Below, one piece after another: positions 47,241-59,215 of a stretch of DNA of 64,000 nt. Under the pieces are notes generated by a model. It made no database searches, was not told where the DNA came from, and was given only the letters and a program-made list of their open reading frames with translations. Every line of letters begins with the position of its first letter. The first letter of the stretch is position 1. Source of the stretch: Datisca glomerata (taxonomy: Eukaryota > Streptophyta > Magnoliopsida > Cucurbitales > Datiscaceae). The stretch is from contig QANY01005609.1 in the NCBI GenBank assembly GCA_003255025.1, positions 481,152-545,151 of the forward strand, in the 5' to 3' direction. A program made the position numbers and the translations under genes.

Positions 47241-47379
47241 ATTAATAAATTAGAAAGGAAATGGCCTAAAAAGAATATTCCTCTTGATATTTAAATTTCT
47301 GAAAAATATTTAGTTAATCAATTTTCTATGTCTATAAAGAAATTATACGAATGAAATATTGATGGATTTTTTTAGCAGG

Positions 47380-48440
47380 AAGTTCTCAACAATTTACAGT
47401 ACATGGCAATGGGAGCTAACAGTTACATTACCACACATAGTTTGCCTCACGATGAGGTGATAAATCTTTTAGTCACATGATTTATAGGAATACTTCATTT
47501 CTTGTAGAAAAAATATTTCACAGAAGAATCCAAAATACCATCCTTTTAGTAGTGAAAATTGATGCTTAAGGAACCATAATTATTAGAAAATATTAGGAAA
47601 TAATGTCTGCTACTATTAATACACTTCTCTACACAAAAATTGGACACTACTTTGGAACACCAAGTAATATTACTTGGCGTATCCATGATCAATTCACTAA
47701 TCTTAGGTATCCAACCCTAAATGATTTCCACTGGTATAAAAATATATTTTTATCTAGAGTAATGACAAGGGATGATAGTAATCAACCCTTTTGGGAAGAA
47801 AAATTCATTAATAAATTATCCAATTTGTTTGCACACAAAATTAGAACAATACTTAGTAATAATCTAGGTAATATAGACTATAGTAGTCTCACCTGCAGTA
47901 TAATAATACATAAGGAAGGTCTATAAATGTTTATTGACATAAAACTTAATAAACAAATTAAAAAAGAAACTGCAAAATATGAGTTAACAATTTCTGTAAG
48001 CAATATGGTTTACCCATTATTGCTCCTTCCCAGAAAAATAGGAAAAATTCTTATTTAAGCCCTAGAAGGTCTCACAAGAATAAAAATTTCAAAAAGTAAA
48101 AATTTTGACAACGTTTCTCTAAGAATAAAAATTATCCTAGAAGAAAATTCAATAAAAAATTTATAGATAAAATTAAGTGTCTTAAATGTTACCAGAGTAG
48201 TCATTTTGCTAACAAGTGTCACATCAAAAATAAAATTAATCAATTAAAAATCTCGGATGAAGATAAACAAGAATTGTTTAGAATCATAAATTCAATAGAA
48301 TACTATGAGAATGATATTGAAGATATAGGAGAATTTGTATATCCTGAATCCTCAGAGTCTAACTCTTCCAGTATTGATAATAATTCTCCTAATATCTCAA
48401 TGGGGTGTACGGACACTTGTTGTCAAAAAATTAATGTCTT
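47380..48440 (+). pseudogene. Pararetroviral coat protein region, broken
   Basis: 47603-47926 is open with 'TNLRYPTLNDFHWYKNIF' and 'FWEEKFINKLSNLFAHKI', features of a capsid core. A basic stretch (48050-48170) leads to a CX2CX4HX4C zinc knuckle, CLKCYQSSHFANKC, intact at 48178-48219. It would bind pregenomic RNA. An acidic, serine-rich tail follows ('YPESSESNSSSIDNN', about 48335-48390) and a Cys pair 'CTDTCC'. Stops interrupt between these parts. Confidence 0.72.
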
Positions 48441-48890
48441 AAGAAAATGAAGAACAAGAAAACCTCTTGTTAGACTTAATTAGTAAAATTGAGAATCCAA
48501 AATTAAAACAAGAATTTCTGGAAAGACATAAGAAAGTAATCTAGAAGAAGAGAATTTCTAAGTCTAATAATAATAATACTGCAAACGTTCGCAAACCCTT
48601 GAAAAATTCAATAAGGTTAAACGAAAAGAAAAAGAAGTTATCTTACATGAACTTTAAAAAGAAGTAAAAAAATATTAAAATTGAAATAAAAGAATTAAAA
48701 GATTCTAACACAGAAATAAAAGAATAATTAAACCTTTTAAAAATAGAAAGCTTAATTAAATCTAATGAACTAGAAAAACCTAGTAACTTCCTAATTACTG
48801 AAAATGAAATTAAAGAAAATATTATCAACAATCAAGATGATGATAGCTACATCCAAATTCTTAATCATATATCAAAATAAAAAATGGCAC
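48440..48890 (+). pseudogene. Charged linker between coat protein and protease
   Basis: A lysine/glutamate-rich, coiled-coil-like segment: 'ENLLLDLISKIENPKLKQEF' (48472 onward), then 'IEIKELKDSNTEIKE' (about 48675). Two stops interrupt it. It has no catalytic motif. Confidence 0.5.
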
Positions 48891-49480
48891 ATAATGGTCA
48901 AAATAATTATTTAAGATTTTGATTTACAACATTGACTCTTGTTGATTCAAAAGCAGATTTACATTGTATGCAGGAATGACTAGTTCCTACCAAGTACTTC
49001 AAGAAGATGAGAGAACCTTTGTCTTATGCCAATCGTACTCAAATGCATATTAATTATGAAATCTCCAAAGTTCATATTCTTCCAAGATAATGTATGTTTC
49101 AAAACATCATTTGTCTTAACAAAGAATATGACAGATAAAATAATTTTAGGTTTACCATTCATTTTTTTTGTTATACCCTTTTTGCAACATAGTATGATGG
49201 GATATTTACTTATCCTATGGATGAACTTGTTAAATTTAAATTTCTTTCTTTTTCTCACAATGAGAATTTGAAAATTTTAAAACAAAATTCTATTTTCAAA
49301 TCCCTTAATTTAATCTCTTGTAAAGAGAAATGAGTGTGTTTTTACAAGAAGGAATAAAATTGAGAAGAATTGAAGCACAACTTCGTAATCCTGATCTTCA
49401 AGATCAAATTAAAATCTTTGAACGAGGAATCAATTACAACCCCCTTAACAATATTTTGGAATAGATAAAATATCCAATAC
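48890..49480 (+). pseudogene. Pararetroviral aspartic protease region, broken
   Basis: 'LVDSKADLHCMQE' at about 48938-48976 is the protease active-site loop with Lys in place of the usual Gly after Asp-Ser. 'KIILGLPFIFFVIPF' near 49137-49180 is the ILG motif of retroviral-type proteases. A frameshift (near 49000-49090) and an early stop separate the two. The protease would process the polyprotein; it is not functional here. Confidence 0.7.
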
Positions 49481-50030
49481 CAAACAAAAGGAACATAATC
49501 AACGGATTTAGATATACTATTTTATTTTTTGAGTTTGACACAAAATCTAAATTTTAACAAATCCAGAGGAATAAAATTAAAAAATTCATAATTACATTTG
49601 GACGGTATAAATGGAAAATAATATCATTTGTTCTTAGAAATGTTTGGAATAGAATTTTCAATCAATTCGCTGATATCTTATTTGTCTGCATTCTTATTAA
49701 ATAATATTGGTTGAATTCCTTGATTGTTTACATTAGTAATATTATTGTTTTCTCTAAAAATGCTAAACAATACTGGAAACACTTTAAATTATTTCCCAAA
49801 ATAATAAAGCAAAATGATTTAGTTATCTTGGCAAGGAAAATCATATTGTTTCGATCTAAGAATAAATTTTCAGGACTTGAAATTTATTCTATTATTAGGG
49901 AAAGTAATCAAATCATACAATTTTCTTTGATTCAAGAATATCTTCTAAAAATTAACTACGAATATGCAAAACATGTTTTGAAATTACTTCCAAACAAAGT
50001 TTTGTTAGGTAATAATCTTTTTTAGTAATT
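49480..50030 (+). pseudogene. Pararetroviral reverse transcriptase / RNase H remnant
   Basis: 49711-50025 is open: 'VYISNIIVFSKNAKQYWKHF' covers the polymerase box, where the two catalytic aspartates are replaced by Ser-Asn (49729-49740), then 'LARKIILFRSK', matching the RT thumb approach. The C-terminal 'EYAKHVLKLLPNKVLL' resembles the middle of an RNase H. Most of the RT fingers and the RT-RNase H connection are deleted. About 49500-49700 holds broken RT frames. Confidence 0.68.
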
Positions 50031-50059
50031 TTGACTTCAATACTTAATACATTAGTAAT

Positions 50060-51300
50060 TAAATGCCTAACTTCTTTACTTGTAAACTTTTACAGGGAAT
50101 CATATTAAAATTCTACAATGGAGGAATTTGAAGGTTTTGGCCTGCTAGAATACGGAAAGATAGTACCTAGAATACTCAATCAAAATTCTTTTAAAATCAA
50201 AAGGTTCAATGGCAGGACAACCCTCTTTGTCCAAAATCTACACTCATTAATTATATTCATAATGAATTTAAATATCCAAGAAATGCATGGATTAATGAAT
50301 TGGATAAATTTTTTGAAGATGTTGGGTTGAAGCATGACTTCAAGCAACATTAATTCAATGGTTTAAAAATAATCGAAAAATATGACCTAGGTGACAATAA
50401 AAAATTCTCAATTTCTGCAAAACATTCTCTTAGAAATTGAATCCATAAAAATTAGCTCAATAAAAAATTCAGAGGACATAATCATTACCATTCTTTCTCT
50501 ATCCATAGGATCATAATTATGGAGGATGGGAAAATCCATCCTTCAAATTTTAAAGTACTTTTGAATAAAAAAAATTTAATTATTTCGACTATATTGATGC
50601 ATGGCACAAGATTTTCTTGCATCAAAATAGTGATTTTTCTCACCTTTGGTTTTTAATTTTTTATAACAATTTTAAGGTTGATTTTATAAATTGGTTGTTA
50701 GAATGGTGGTCCATTCATGGTCTTACCTTAGAACTTTTCCCAATTTATTTGCAACAATATTTCAATTTGCTTTTAAAGGTTTACAAGCCCCTACAAATTG
50801 AGGTTTCCTTCCCCAAATATTTTATTTTTCAATAAAATACAAAATACCTTGGATTTTTTAAATGGAAATACTCGGTTTAAAATGGAATCATCACAGAGAG
50901 TATTATGTTAAATGGTGGGATAAGTTGACTACCCAAAAAATAATTGTGTCCATCAATTATGAATTTGCAAGTGTCCATCCCATTATGAGACTAGCAGATC
51001 CTTTTATCCAAACTCCATTAAAAATTAATGAGCCCATTCATCCAAATGTACAAATCAAACCATCGAGTCCAAATCCATCCAAATATGGATACATAACAAA
51101 ATCAAAACCCTCTTCAAAGGGTAAATCAAATGCCACGAAGCCAAAATCCAAATTGGAGAAAAAATTAGTTCAAAAAATGCTTCTCCTTTTGGAAGATAAT
51201 GATAAATATGACTCTAAATCATCCAAAGAGTCATGTTACTAATCATCCAGAAAGGTTACTCTTCAGCAATTGAAGGACCCATTTGATAATATCAATACCA
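50060..51300 (+). pseudogene. Pararetroviral 3' ORF region, function not assigned
   Basis: Three open pieces lie in order: 50118-50330, 50617-50835 ('FINWLLEWWSIHGLTLELF') and 50862-51242. The last ends in a proline/lysine/serine-rich tail ('KPSSPNPSKYGYITKSKPSS') after 'KWWDKLT'. Position after the RNase H suggests the downstream viral ORF, but no viroplasmin motif was recognised. Confidence 0.45.
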
Positions 51301-51831
51301 ATAATGATGAATAAATTCTGATCAGTCAATGAATGAATCGAAGAATTCACCCTTGGCAAAATGCTAATGTTTGAGCAAAATCATAATCAAAGAATCAAGG
51401 TAAATTTGAAGATGTATTATGGTGACACCTCAACACAATGCAACGGTCATAATGATCTTCAAGACAATCAGTTATCAATAGCACAAGTCACAATGAATTT
51501 TACAGACAATAATTATGATTTTTTCAAAATCAACAATCAAAGCACAAGAATCCAATGAGTCCAATGTGCAACAGTCTCAATAACATTTCAATGACAGTAA
51601 TCATGGAAAAACAATTATGAAGACATGAAGACCAAGATAATGATTATCAAGGAATCTTTACATTTTGTCTTCTTCTGTAATAATTATACTAGTTGTCAAA
51701 TTATTAGGCAACTATTCATGCTTTTACTATTCTTAGTCAAAAGTAGACAAAAGTTGAAATGTAAAATATTTTTACTTTTGTAGAATATAGTAGTTCAGGA
51801 TAGGTTCCCGGTGAACTCCACTTTCCTTGAC

Positions 51832-51840
51832 TATAAATAG
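51832..51840 (+). promoter_or_regulatory. TATA box of the pararetroviral promoter region
   Basis: 'tataaatag' lies about 540 bases after the last 3' ORF piece. A C/T-rich, 'cttcttcc'-containing leader follows (51900-51980). This is the expected place of the pregenomic RNA promoter in a caulimovirid intergenic region. Activity is not implied. Confidence 0.5.
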
Positions 51841-52062
51841 GTAGTCATCTCCCATTTGTTCCTCAGAACTCGTTTTCCACTCTTAAACTATTTGAGAGAA
51901 AAACTAGTTTTTGAGAACAAAGTTTTCTTCCTCCCTCTTCCGTAAATCTTTCTTCTAATTTTTTTCTTCAACATTAATTAGTGAGCGGGAACAGTAATTA
52001 ATCGTTGCCAATAATTTCACTGTTTGTGTAAGTTTTGAATCTTACACCTTAATACATATTTA

Positions 52063-53863
52063 CTATATATATATCTGAAAATTTTATATTTATTAATGAG
52101 ACTAGAAATGTGTATAAGTATGATAAATTAAGATCATAGATAATGAATAAAATAGTCCACAACATATTAAAGTATGTAATCTTTAATGAATGGTTGCTAG
52201 TACGGTTCACTAAGAATCATGAATGCATGTAATCTAGATCTGGATCACTGATTTGGATAGACATGTTAGTGAAAATACTTTATATAATTAGATTATATAT
52301 CACATGACCAATGTGGATTAAAAACTTTATTAACTTAGCGTTTAACATAAATATTTAATACACATCGAAGCTGATGATCACTTGTAGATCAGTCTAAATC
52401 CTGAGTAGTCATGAACTCATATACATGTCTACTGGGTCTTTTGATTCACTCGTTAGGGTTCGTTTGTAAAATATGCTAGAGACTTTTGTTTTGGAGCTTC
52501 ACTGATATGGATGGTTAGAAACGTGATCTTACAAGATTTGAAATCTAATTTTTCCTAACGGATCATATATCGGTTCTCTTCAGTGTTAATTCTAGAACTG
52601 GATGGTTATCGAGCTCAAATGTAAAATACGATTATAAATTGACCATTCACTAGTGAATTAATTGTCCTTAAGGATCAAGAGGTAATTAGAAGGTAAAATG
52701 ATAATTTTGACCGGCTCTAATTTACGAACCAATAATTGGAGGTCAGAACTACATGAAGTGATTATATCAATGGACTACACAAGAATACTCTATAAATATA
52801 TTATGTAGTTACTAAGAGTGTAATTCCATATTTATAGTGGTATAATAATAGAATTAATAAATAAAATTATTTAATTACAGGGTTTAATTAGTAATTTAGT
52901 TTATTGGAGCTTAGAATTATGAGTCTATGGTCCCCGAGTCACCTTTGTACTACACAATCTAGAGTGTGAATATTTCTGGACATGAAAAAGGACTAGCTTG
53001 CATAAGGAATTAAATTTATGGGGAAAGTATATAATTTTGAGATAATCATGTGATATTAATTAGTTAAGAATTAATTATTAATATTATTTGTTGTAATTTT
53101 CAGAAATTAGAAATAAATAATGATATCAATTAATTTAATGTTAATCGATTAGTGAGACATAATGTTTGATTTCTGAAATTAAATAATTTTAAATCATTAT
53201 GAGATAATGATTTGATTTGATTTATCTAATTTATTAATTAACAGACAAGATAATTTATTGAGAGATCTGATAAGTTAATTTTCAATCAACTGATATCTAG
53301 ATATTTATCTGATTCATATAAATAATAAATTATAAGATAATTGCCACGTGACATATTAGACTGTCACATGTCAGTCTCTGATTGATAGGAGTTACTGTAG
53401 TGTCACGTGGTACACTGCACTGCCACGCGATATTACCATGGTGCCATGAATCAGCAGTGACGTGAGGTACTGTTGATCCACACAGCACATTGCAATGCCA
53501 TGTGGTACTGCACTGTTGGCTCAATTGCAGTGGATCCTACTACAATGGCACATTTGTAACTAATTTATTATTTTGTAAATCTGTAAATATCTTATGAGTC
53601 TTGACCTAAATGATATAGATAAATATTATTCTATTAGCCTCAGTATGTGCAATTTTTTTATTAAAGGTTAATAAAAAAGCTCTGTGACATTTCCTAATTT
53701 TCTCTTAGAGTTTTTTCTCACAATAGTCATTCTCCAAATCTCCAAATCTCATGTGTTGAGTACATCTAGAGACAGACAAGTGTTTTTGTTTTTAATCGAT
53801 AAAGTTTTAATTTTTTTTTTAAAACAACCACTCCTCCGCCGCGCGATGCTATCGATTCCAACA
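52063..53863 (+). mobile_element. 5' LTR (LTR-B) of Copia F3
   Basis: It is collinear with copies 1-3 ('gaatgcatgtaatctagatc', 'ctctaatttacgaaccaata', 'ggactacacaagaatac') and ends 'attccaaca' at 53863 directly before a PBS. Its first bases are missing: homology starts at the 'atctgaaaattttata' segment, so the true TG end was lost at the junction with pararetroviral sequence. It holds the CACGTG cluster at 53345-53545. No coding capacity. Confidence 0.85.
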
Positions 53864-53864
53864 A

Positions 53865-53877
53865 TTGATACCAGAAC
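53865..53877 (+). other. Primer-binding site of F3
   Basis: TTGATACCAGAAC matches 10 of 13 bases of the initiator-Met primer site TTGGTATCAGAGC and starts two bases after the LTR end. This assigns LTR-B to the F3 element. Confidence 0.8.
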
Positions 53878-53880
53878 GCT

Positions 53881-55699
53881 CTTTATATATGTATATTTTA
53901 AATATTGTGTGGGTATCCTTATATTATTCATTTTATATTTTAATAGTATGGTGACATTTGGGTTTAGGCTTTGTTCTTCATTTTTCTTAGATCTTGTGTA
54001 AGTCGTTTTGCGAAATAGGAATTTTTGTAATTTTTATTTTGAATATTATGTTGTAAAAATTTCGTACGTGAGGAGAGGAAGAACGCACGTGATAAATGAG
54101 GAGAAGAAAAGAGAAATAAGAATTCCAGCGCCGGCACTGGCAATATGATTGTTGGCATTGGCACCGTCGGCTTTCTAGCGGTGGAATTGCTATCAGAAAA
54201 ATTGGCGGCTGCGGCTTCACCAGCAGTGGTGCTGTATGGTACACCGGTGGCGACAGTGGGAGTGTCCCTCTACCTGAAACCCTGATACCATTTTTCCCTA
54301 TTCGTATGATGCTTTGTGAAAACCCTAATCATATCTTTTTCTTTTAAATTTTGACTTTTGATTTTTGAATTTTGAAATTCTGAAAGGATAGTTATCCATT
54401 TTATAATTAATTGATTGGGTTTGACCCAAGTTTGATGAGTCATCAAATTATTTTTTGACTAATTAAATTCAAATAATTTTAAAAGGACAATTATTGAGAT
54501 TATTTTATTAGGAAAAATAGTTTATCCTAATTAAAAAGGGTTTTGATCAAAGCTTGAAGATTATGAAGATGGACCTCTGGTGGAGAAGGATCTATTTTGA
54601 AAATATGTATTCTTGAAGTGTACTTTGTACTCATTTCTTTTTTTTCAAATGTTATAATTTAGAAATACCCAATAGTCATTCGGATAATCATTTGTTTCTT
54701 TAATTGTTTCAATAAATATTTATTGGTATGATGCACAAGATGACCATGCATTAGCCGATCACATGCCATACATGAAACCCTAAATAATTTAAATTAATCA
54801 TGCATCTCATTAGTAAAAACATGATTGATTAGGACTCTTTTAATGTGTTTATATGAATTGCTTTGAGAAATCAATTGTATGTAAACTGCTAAGTTTTAAT
54901 TAGTTAAACTTGATAAAAAAACACCACTCTAAAAGCTTAGTAACCTTAAGGATAACCGACTTTACTAAAAAAGTTTTATTAAAGTTTGATGAATGTAATT
55001 AATTAGTTATTCAAAGTTCACCAAAATTTGTCTTAGGCTCTTTAGAAGGTTAAAAGAACTTAGGCCAATTAGATTGAATTAATAATTAATCTTACATTCA
55101 TAGGGTTATTTTAATTAATAATTAATTTAGAATTAATTGATTAGTTAAAATAGAAACACATCAATTATAAAATAGTGAGTGAGAGAAGGTTGACATGTCA
55201 ATGTAAGCTATGTTCTTTATTATTAGTAAAACACCATGAGATACAGAGAGGTCCTCAAGATGGCTTTGTTTTCATCAATGTTGAACTTCTTAAGAAGATA
55301 GGACTAAGTGATGTAATTTAAACTTGATCGACCCTAAGGTGGCATATTCTAAATCAAGCATGGAATCCAAAATAATAGGTTACACTCACAACGTCACCCC
55401 AGCTTTGAGTGGATAATTGTGACTTGATCAAATAAGCGATACCTTATTATTAAAAGACTAGATATGAGATATTTTAATCTTTAATAAAGAAGGATGATAA
55501 TGTCTCATAGACAGTTTAAAACTAATTTGACCGACTCTAAGGCGGCACATTAATTGTTAGGTTGTCTTATCGTGGATTAGTAATTGTTAAATTTATGTAT
55601 TTGATATGTTGCATTCATGCAGCACCTTTACTTTCTAAATTTCTTGATATTTATTTCAATTTCATTGAATGATGTATGTTTTATTTTTTAGTTATTATT
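53881..55699 (+). other. Long leader of F3
   Basis: About 1.8 kb between PBS and gag without a long ORF. 54110-54260 is GC-rich with GGC/GCC repeats on the two strands; the rest is AT-rich. 55200-55560 contains diverged direct repeats: 'gaccctaaggtggcatat' (about 55329) and 'gactctaaggcggcacat' (about 55532). A long leader also occurs in F2, so it appears to be typical of this Copia group. Confidence 0.6.
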
Positions 55700-56322
55700 A
55701 TGTCTACCATGCGCTACCCCATTCTTGCTTTTCTTGCACTCGAAAAACTCAATGGTGATAACATTATAAGATGGAAATCAAATTCGAATTTGATTCTAAT
55801 ATGTGGGAACCACAAGTTTGTCCTTACTGAAGAATGTTCTGAAAAGTTCACCGACGATGCCCCGAAAAATGTTCGGGACAAATATGATGCTTGGATCATA
55901 TATTCAAGGGCTACCATCGATGTTATGAACAAGTTGCAATTCAACAAAACCCCATTTTTGGATGAACTGTACATTTTTGGGTCACTCAACAAGAGTATGA
56001 CCAAAGAGGGTGAGATTAATGTTGCTGAGAAAAAGCTGTCTTTCGCTGTTGTTAATAGTAAAAAAGGAAGAAGAACAATGGTAAGGACAAAAGTAAGAAT
56101 AAGAAAAGAAAGAAAGTCGAGAAGTCACCTAAAGGACAAGAAGAATAAGAAAGAAGACAACTCCAAAAAGAAAGAACCAAGGGAAAATGTTTCCATTGTA
56201 TAATTGAAGGTCAATGGAAGAGAAACTGTAACAAGTATCTCTCCGAGATGACAAAGAAGGGTAAATATGATTTACTTGTACTTGAAGCTTTTTTAGTGGA
56301 ATATGATTTGCTATCCTGAATA
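55700..56322 (+). pseudogene. F3 gag, internally deleted
   Basis: The start at 55700 reads MSTMRYPILAFLALEKLNGD. An upstream in-frame ATG exists at 55676, but 55700 aligns with the F1 and F2 gag starts. 'IIRWKSNSNLILICGNHKFVL' follows, then 'KYDAWIIYSRATIDVMNKLQ'. After 'DELYIFGSLNKS' the middle of the capsid is missing and a lysine-rich tail starts. The zinc knuckle at 56188-56229 reads CFHCIIEGQWKRNC in a shifted frame, with Gln where the zinc-binding His should be. Confidence 0.85.
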
Positions 56323-57720
56323 TTGGATTCAGGAGCTACTAACCATGTATGTTCTTCTTTGCAGATGCTTGAGTCGTCAAGGGAGCTGGCTGATGGCGAG
56401 GTGATAATGACAGTTGGCAGTGGTGCGCTCATGTCAGCTAAAGCATTGGGGACAGTCCGTTTAAGCTTTGGAAATAATTTTCTTGTTTTGAAGAATGTTT
56501 ATTTTATTCATGGTTTTTCGATAAATTTGATTTCTTTATCGTTACTGCATGAGAAATTATTTGATATTTTGTTTATTAATAATCATTTTATTAATTTTGA
56601 AGAATGGATTCAATATTTATCTTGTAAAAGTTTTAAGCAGACTGTATATGCGTTAAATAATTCAGAATTGTCTAAAGTGGTAAATCCTAAAAATAACAAA
56701 CGATAAAGAGTTTCTTATGATGATGACACATATATATGTATGGAATTTTAGGTTGGGATATATTAATCTAGATAGATTAAACTGGTTAACAAAGCTTGGT
56801 GTTTTGAGAGAACTAAAAGTTGAGACTCTTCCAGTTTGTGAATATTGTCTAGAGGGAATATGACTAAGAGACCTTTCTCTGGAAAGGGCCAAAGATCCAA
56901 AGAGCTACTTGAGCTAGTTCATAGTGATGTCTGTGGACCCATCAATTACAAGCTAGAGGTTGGTATGAATATTTTGTCACATTTATTGATGATTACTATA
57001 GATATGATTATACTTACCTAATGCATAGAAAGTTTGAAACTTTTGGAAAGTTTAAAGACTTCAAAGCTAAAGCTGAAAAACAATTAGGTAAATCTTTGAA
57101 AACACTTCAATCGGATCGATGTGGTGAATACTTGGATTTTGAATTCAATGATTACCAGCTGGAGTATGACATTATATCCTAGTCACAGCACCTGAAATGC
57201 CACAGCAAAATGGTGTTTCAAAAAGGAGAAACCGAACCTTATTGGATATGGTTTGGTCGATGTTAAGCTACTCATCACTACCACTCACATTTTGAGATAT
57301 GCACTTCAAACGACAACCTACATTTTGAATGTAGTGCCTTCTAAGTCTAAAACAAGACACCTTTAGATTTATGGAATGACTCGAAACCTATTTTACATCA
57401 TTTATGTATATGGGGGTGTCCAACTCACATTCTTATACCTAAGACCGGTAAGTTAGACTTAATGCAAAGTATGTATATTTGTTGGCTATACTCCAGAAAT
57501 AAGAGGTGGGTACTTTTATAGACACAATGATCAAAAAGTGTTTGTATCGATAAATGACACTTTCCTTGAACATGACTATATGGAAAACTACAAACCGCAG
57601 AGCAAAATAGTTCTTGAAAAATTAGCATCTGATGAGATAAGATCACATTCATCATAAACTAATAAATGACAAACTATAGAAACCATTGTTCCTGTTTAGG
57701 AAACCCGGGTGCAATGTCGT
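56323..57720 (+). pseudogene. F3 protease and integrase, broken
   Basis: The protease starts ILDSGATNHVCSSL just before 56323; the catalytic DSG is intact, unlike F1 and F2. The frame runs open to 56706 with 'LKNVYFIHGFSINLISLSLL'. The integrase zinc region is broken but readable near 56750-56870 ('CEYCLEG'). 'LVHSDVCGP' (about 56917-56943) carries the first catalytic Asp. The 57040-57300 core is frameshifted. 'FVGYTPEIRGGYFYRHNDQK' (57478-57540) is the C-terminal domain. Confidence 0.87.
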
Positions 57721-59154
57721 AGTGGAAGGGTAGTAAGATAACCTATTCATTATGAATTAGAGGCACATGTCCTAGTATCTAACACTGATAAGAATGATCC
57801 ATTAACCTTTAAAGAGGTGATGAAAGATCCTGAAAATGAGAAATGACAAGATGCTGTGAACCAAGAAATGGAATCAGTGTATTCTAATTCTGTCTGGAAA
57901 CTTGTAGGTCCACCTGAAGATGTCTGACCCTTTGGATGTAAATGATCTTCAAGAAGAAAAGAGGTACAGATATGAAAGTAGAGAAAGCTTCTATATGATA
58001 CAACCAGAAGGGTTCATGAAAAAGGGAAAAGATAAAAAAGTATGCAAGTTGCTTAAATCCATTTATGGATTAAAGCAAACATCAAAATCTTGGAATCTTA
58101 CCTTTGATGAAATTATTAAATCGTATGGCTTCGAGAAAAATGTTGATGAAGCTTTTGTTTATAAATATATCAAAGATAAGATAGTAGTTTTCTTAGAAAC
58201 TTTATCAGAAGTAAAGAAGTGGTTAGTTGAGAAATTCTAAATGAAAGATTTGGGAGAGGCGAGGAATGTTCTAGGCATTCAAATCCTAAGAGATAGAAAG
58301 AACAAGCTCTTTGTATTTTCTTAGGCATCTTATATTGATAAGGTGCTGGATAGATTCTCTATAAAAATTCTAAGAAAGGTCAACAACCGAGAAAGCATGG
58401 AATTGTTCTTTCCAATGAGTAGTTTCCTAAGACACCTCAAGAGGAAGAGGGTATGAGAAAGGTCCCTCATGCTTTATATGTTGGTAGTCTCATGTATGGA
58501 ATGTTATCTACAAGACCAGACATCTGTTATGCAGTAGGATTTATGAGTCGTTATCAATCAAATCCTAGTTTAAAATATTAGATTGCAGTAAAACACATTC
58601 TTAAGTATCTTCGAAGAACGATATACTATATATTTGTTTATTCAGGTGGAGACCTAAACCCCACTAGATATACTCATTCTGATTTTTAATCAGATAAGGA
58701 CAGTTGAAAGTCGACGTCAGGATCAGTATTCATCCTAGGTGGAGGAGCTATAGTCAGGAGAAGTATTAAAAAATTTAGTATTTCATATTCCACTATGAAA
58801 GCCGAATATATAGCGTCTTGTGAAGCTGCAAAAGAAACGAGATGACTTAGAAAGTTCTATACTGATATGGAAGTAGTTTCAGTTATGGACAAGCCACTGA
58901 TCCTGTATTGTGATAATAGTAGGGACTAATTCCAAAGAACAGAGAAGTTACAAGAAGGGCAAGCACATTGAGAGGAAATATCATCTTGTAAAAGAAATTG
59001 TGCATTGAGGGGATATGACTGTTATGAAGATAGCGTCAGATCAGAACCAGGCTGATCCTTTTACCAAGATACTTCCTACGAAATCATTTGAGGGTCATGT
59101 ACTTACTATGAGGTTAAAAAAGATGCCACATTTGCTTTAGGACAAGTGAGAGAT
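57721..59154 (+). pseudogene. F3 reverse transcriptase and RNase H, broken
   Basis: 57865-57910 reads 'EMESVYSNSVWKLVGPPED'. 57920-58240 is open with 'MIQPEGFMKKGKDKKVCKLL' and 'IYGLKQTSKSWN'. Two RT segments are deleted: the one with the first catalytic Asp (QMDVK type, near 57960) and the YVDD box, lost in frame between 'DKIVVFL' and 'ETLSEVKKWL' near 58197. 'MKDLGEARNVLGIQILRD' starts at 58241. RNase H is frameshifted but ends 'KIASDQNQADPFTKILP' and 'SFEGH' (about 59025-59100). Confidence 0.9.
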
Positions 59155-59215
59155 TGTTAAACATAGTGCCCTCAAAACATGTGTTTAGACAATTTTAATT
59201 TGAAATTAAATTGAG
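59140..59215 (+). mobile_element. F3 polypurine tract and 3' LTR start, truncated
   Basis: 'ggacaagtgagagat' (59140-59154) is the purine-rich primer tract. 'tgttaaacatagtgccct' at 59155 matches the LTR-B start at 4781 ('tgctgggggttatgccct'), as does the following 'atgtgtttagacaatttt'. Homology stops at about 59215, so the 3' LTR is almost wholly deleted. Confidence 0.8.

Larger units (their letters stand above)
45660..52060 (+). mobile_element. Endogenous pararetrovirus-like element (Caulimoviridae)
   Basis: The plus-strand order is a hydrophilic N-terminal region, coat-protein zinc knuckle, aspartic protease, reverse transcriptase, RNase H trace, a further 3' ORF region, and a promoter-like region. 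This is the order of caulimovirid polyproteins. No integrase and no LTRs are visible within it, which argues against a Ty3/gypsy element. All frames are broken by stops, frameshifts and deletions. It is cut by F2 on the left and LTR-B/F3 on the right. The genus cannot be fixed from the sequence alone. Confidence 0.72.

Noticed and set aside
45660..52060. Interpretation as a Ty3/gypsy retrotransposon
   Set aside because: There are no LTRs, PBS or integrase within it, and the zinc-knuckle capsid with an acidic tail fits a caulimovirid coat protein better. Some doubt remains because RT and protease are shared with gypsy elements.
53684..54001. 105-codon plus-strand ORF across the F3 LTR/PBS
   Set aside because: It crosses the LTR end and primer site, so it cannot be a conserved protein; it is a chance frame.
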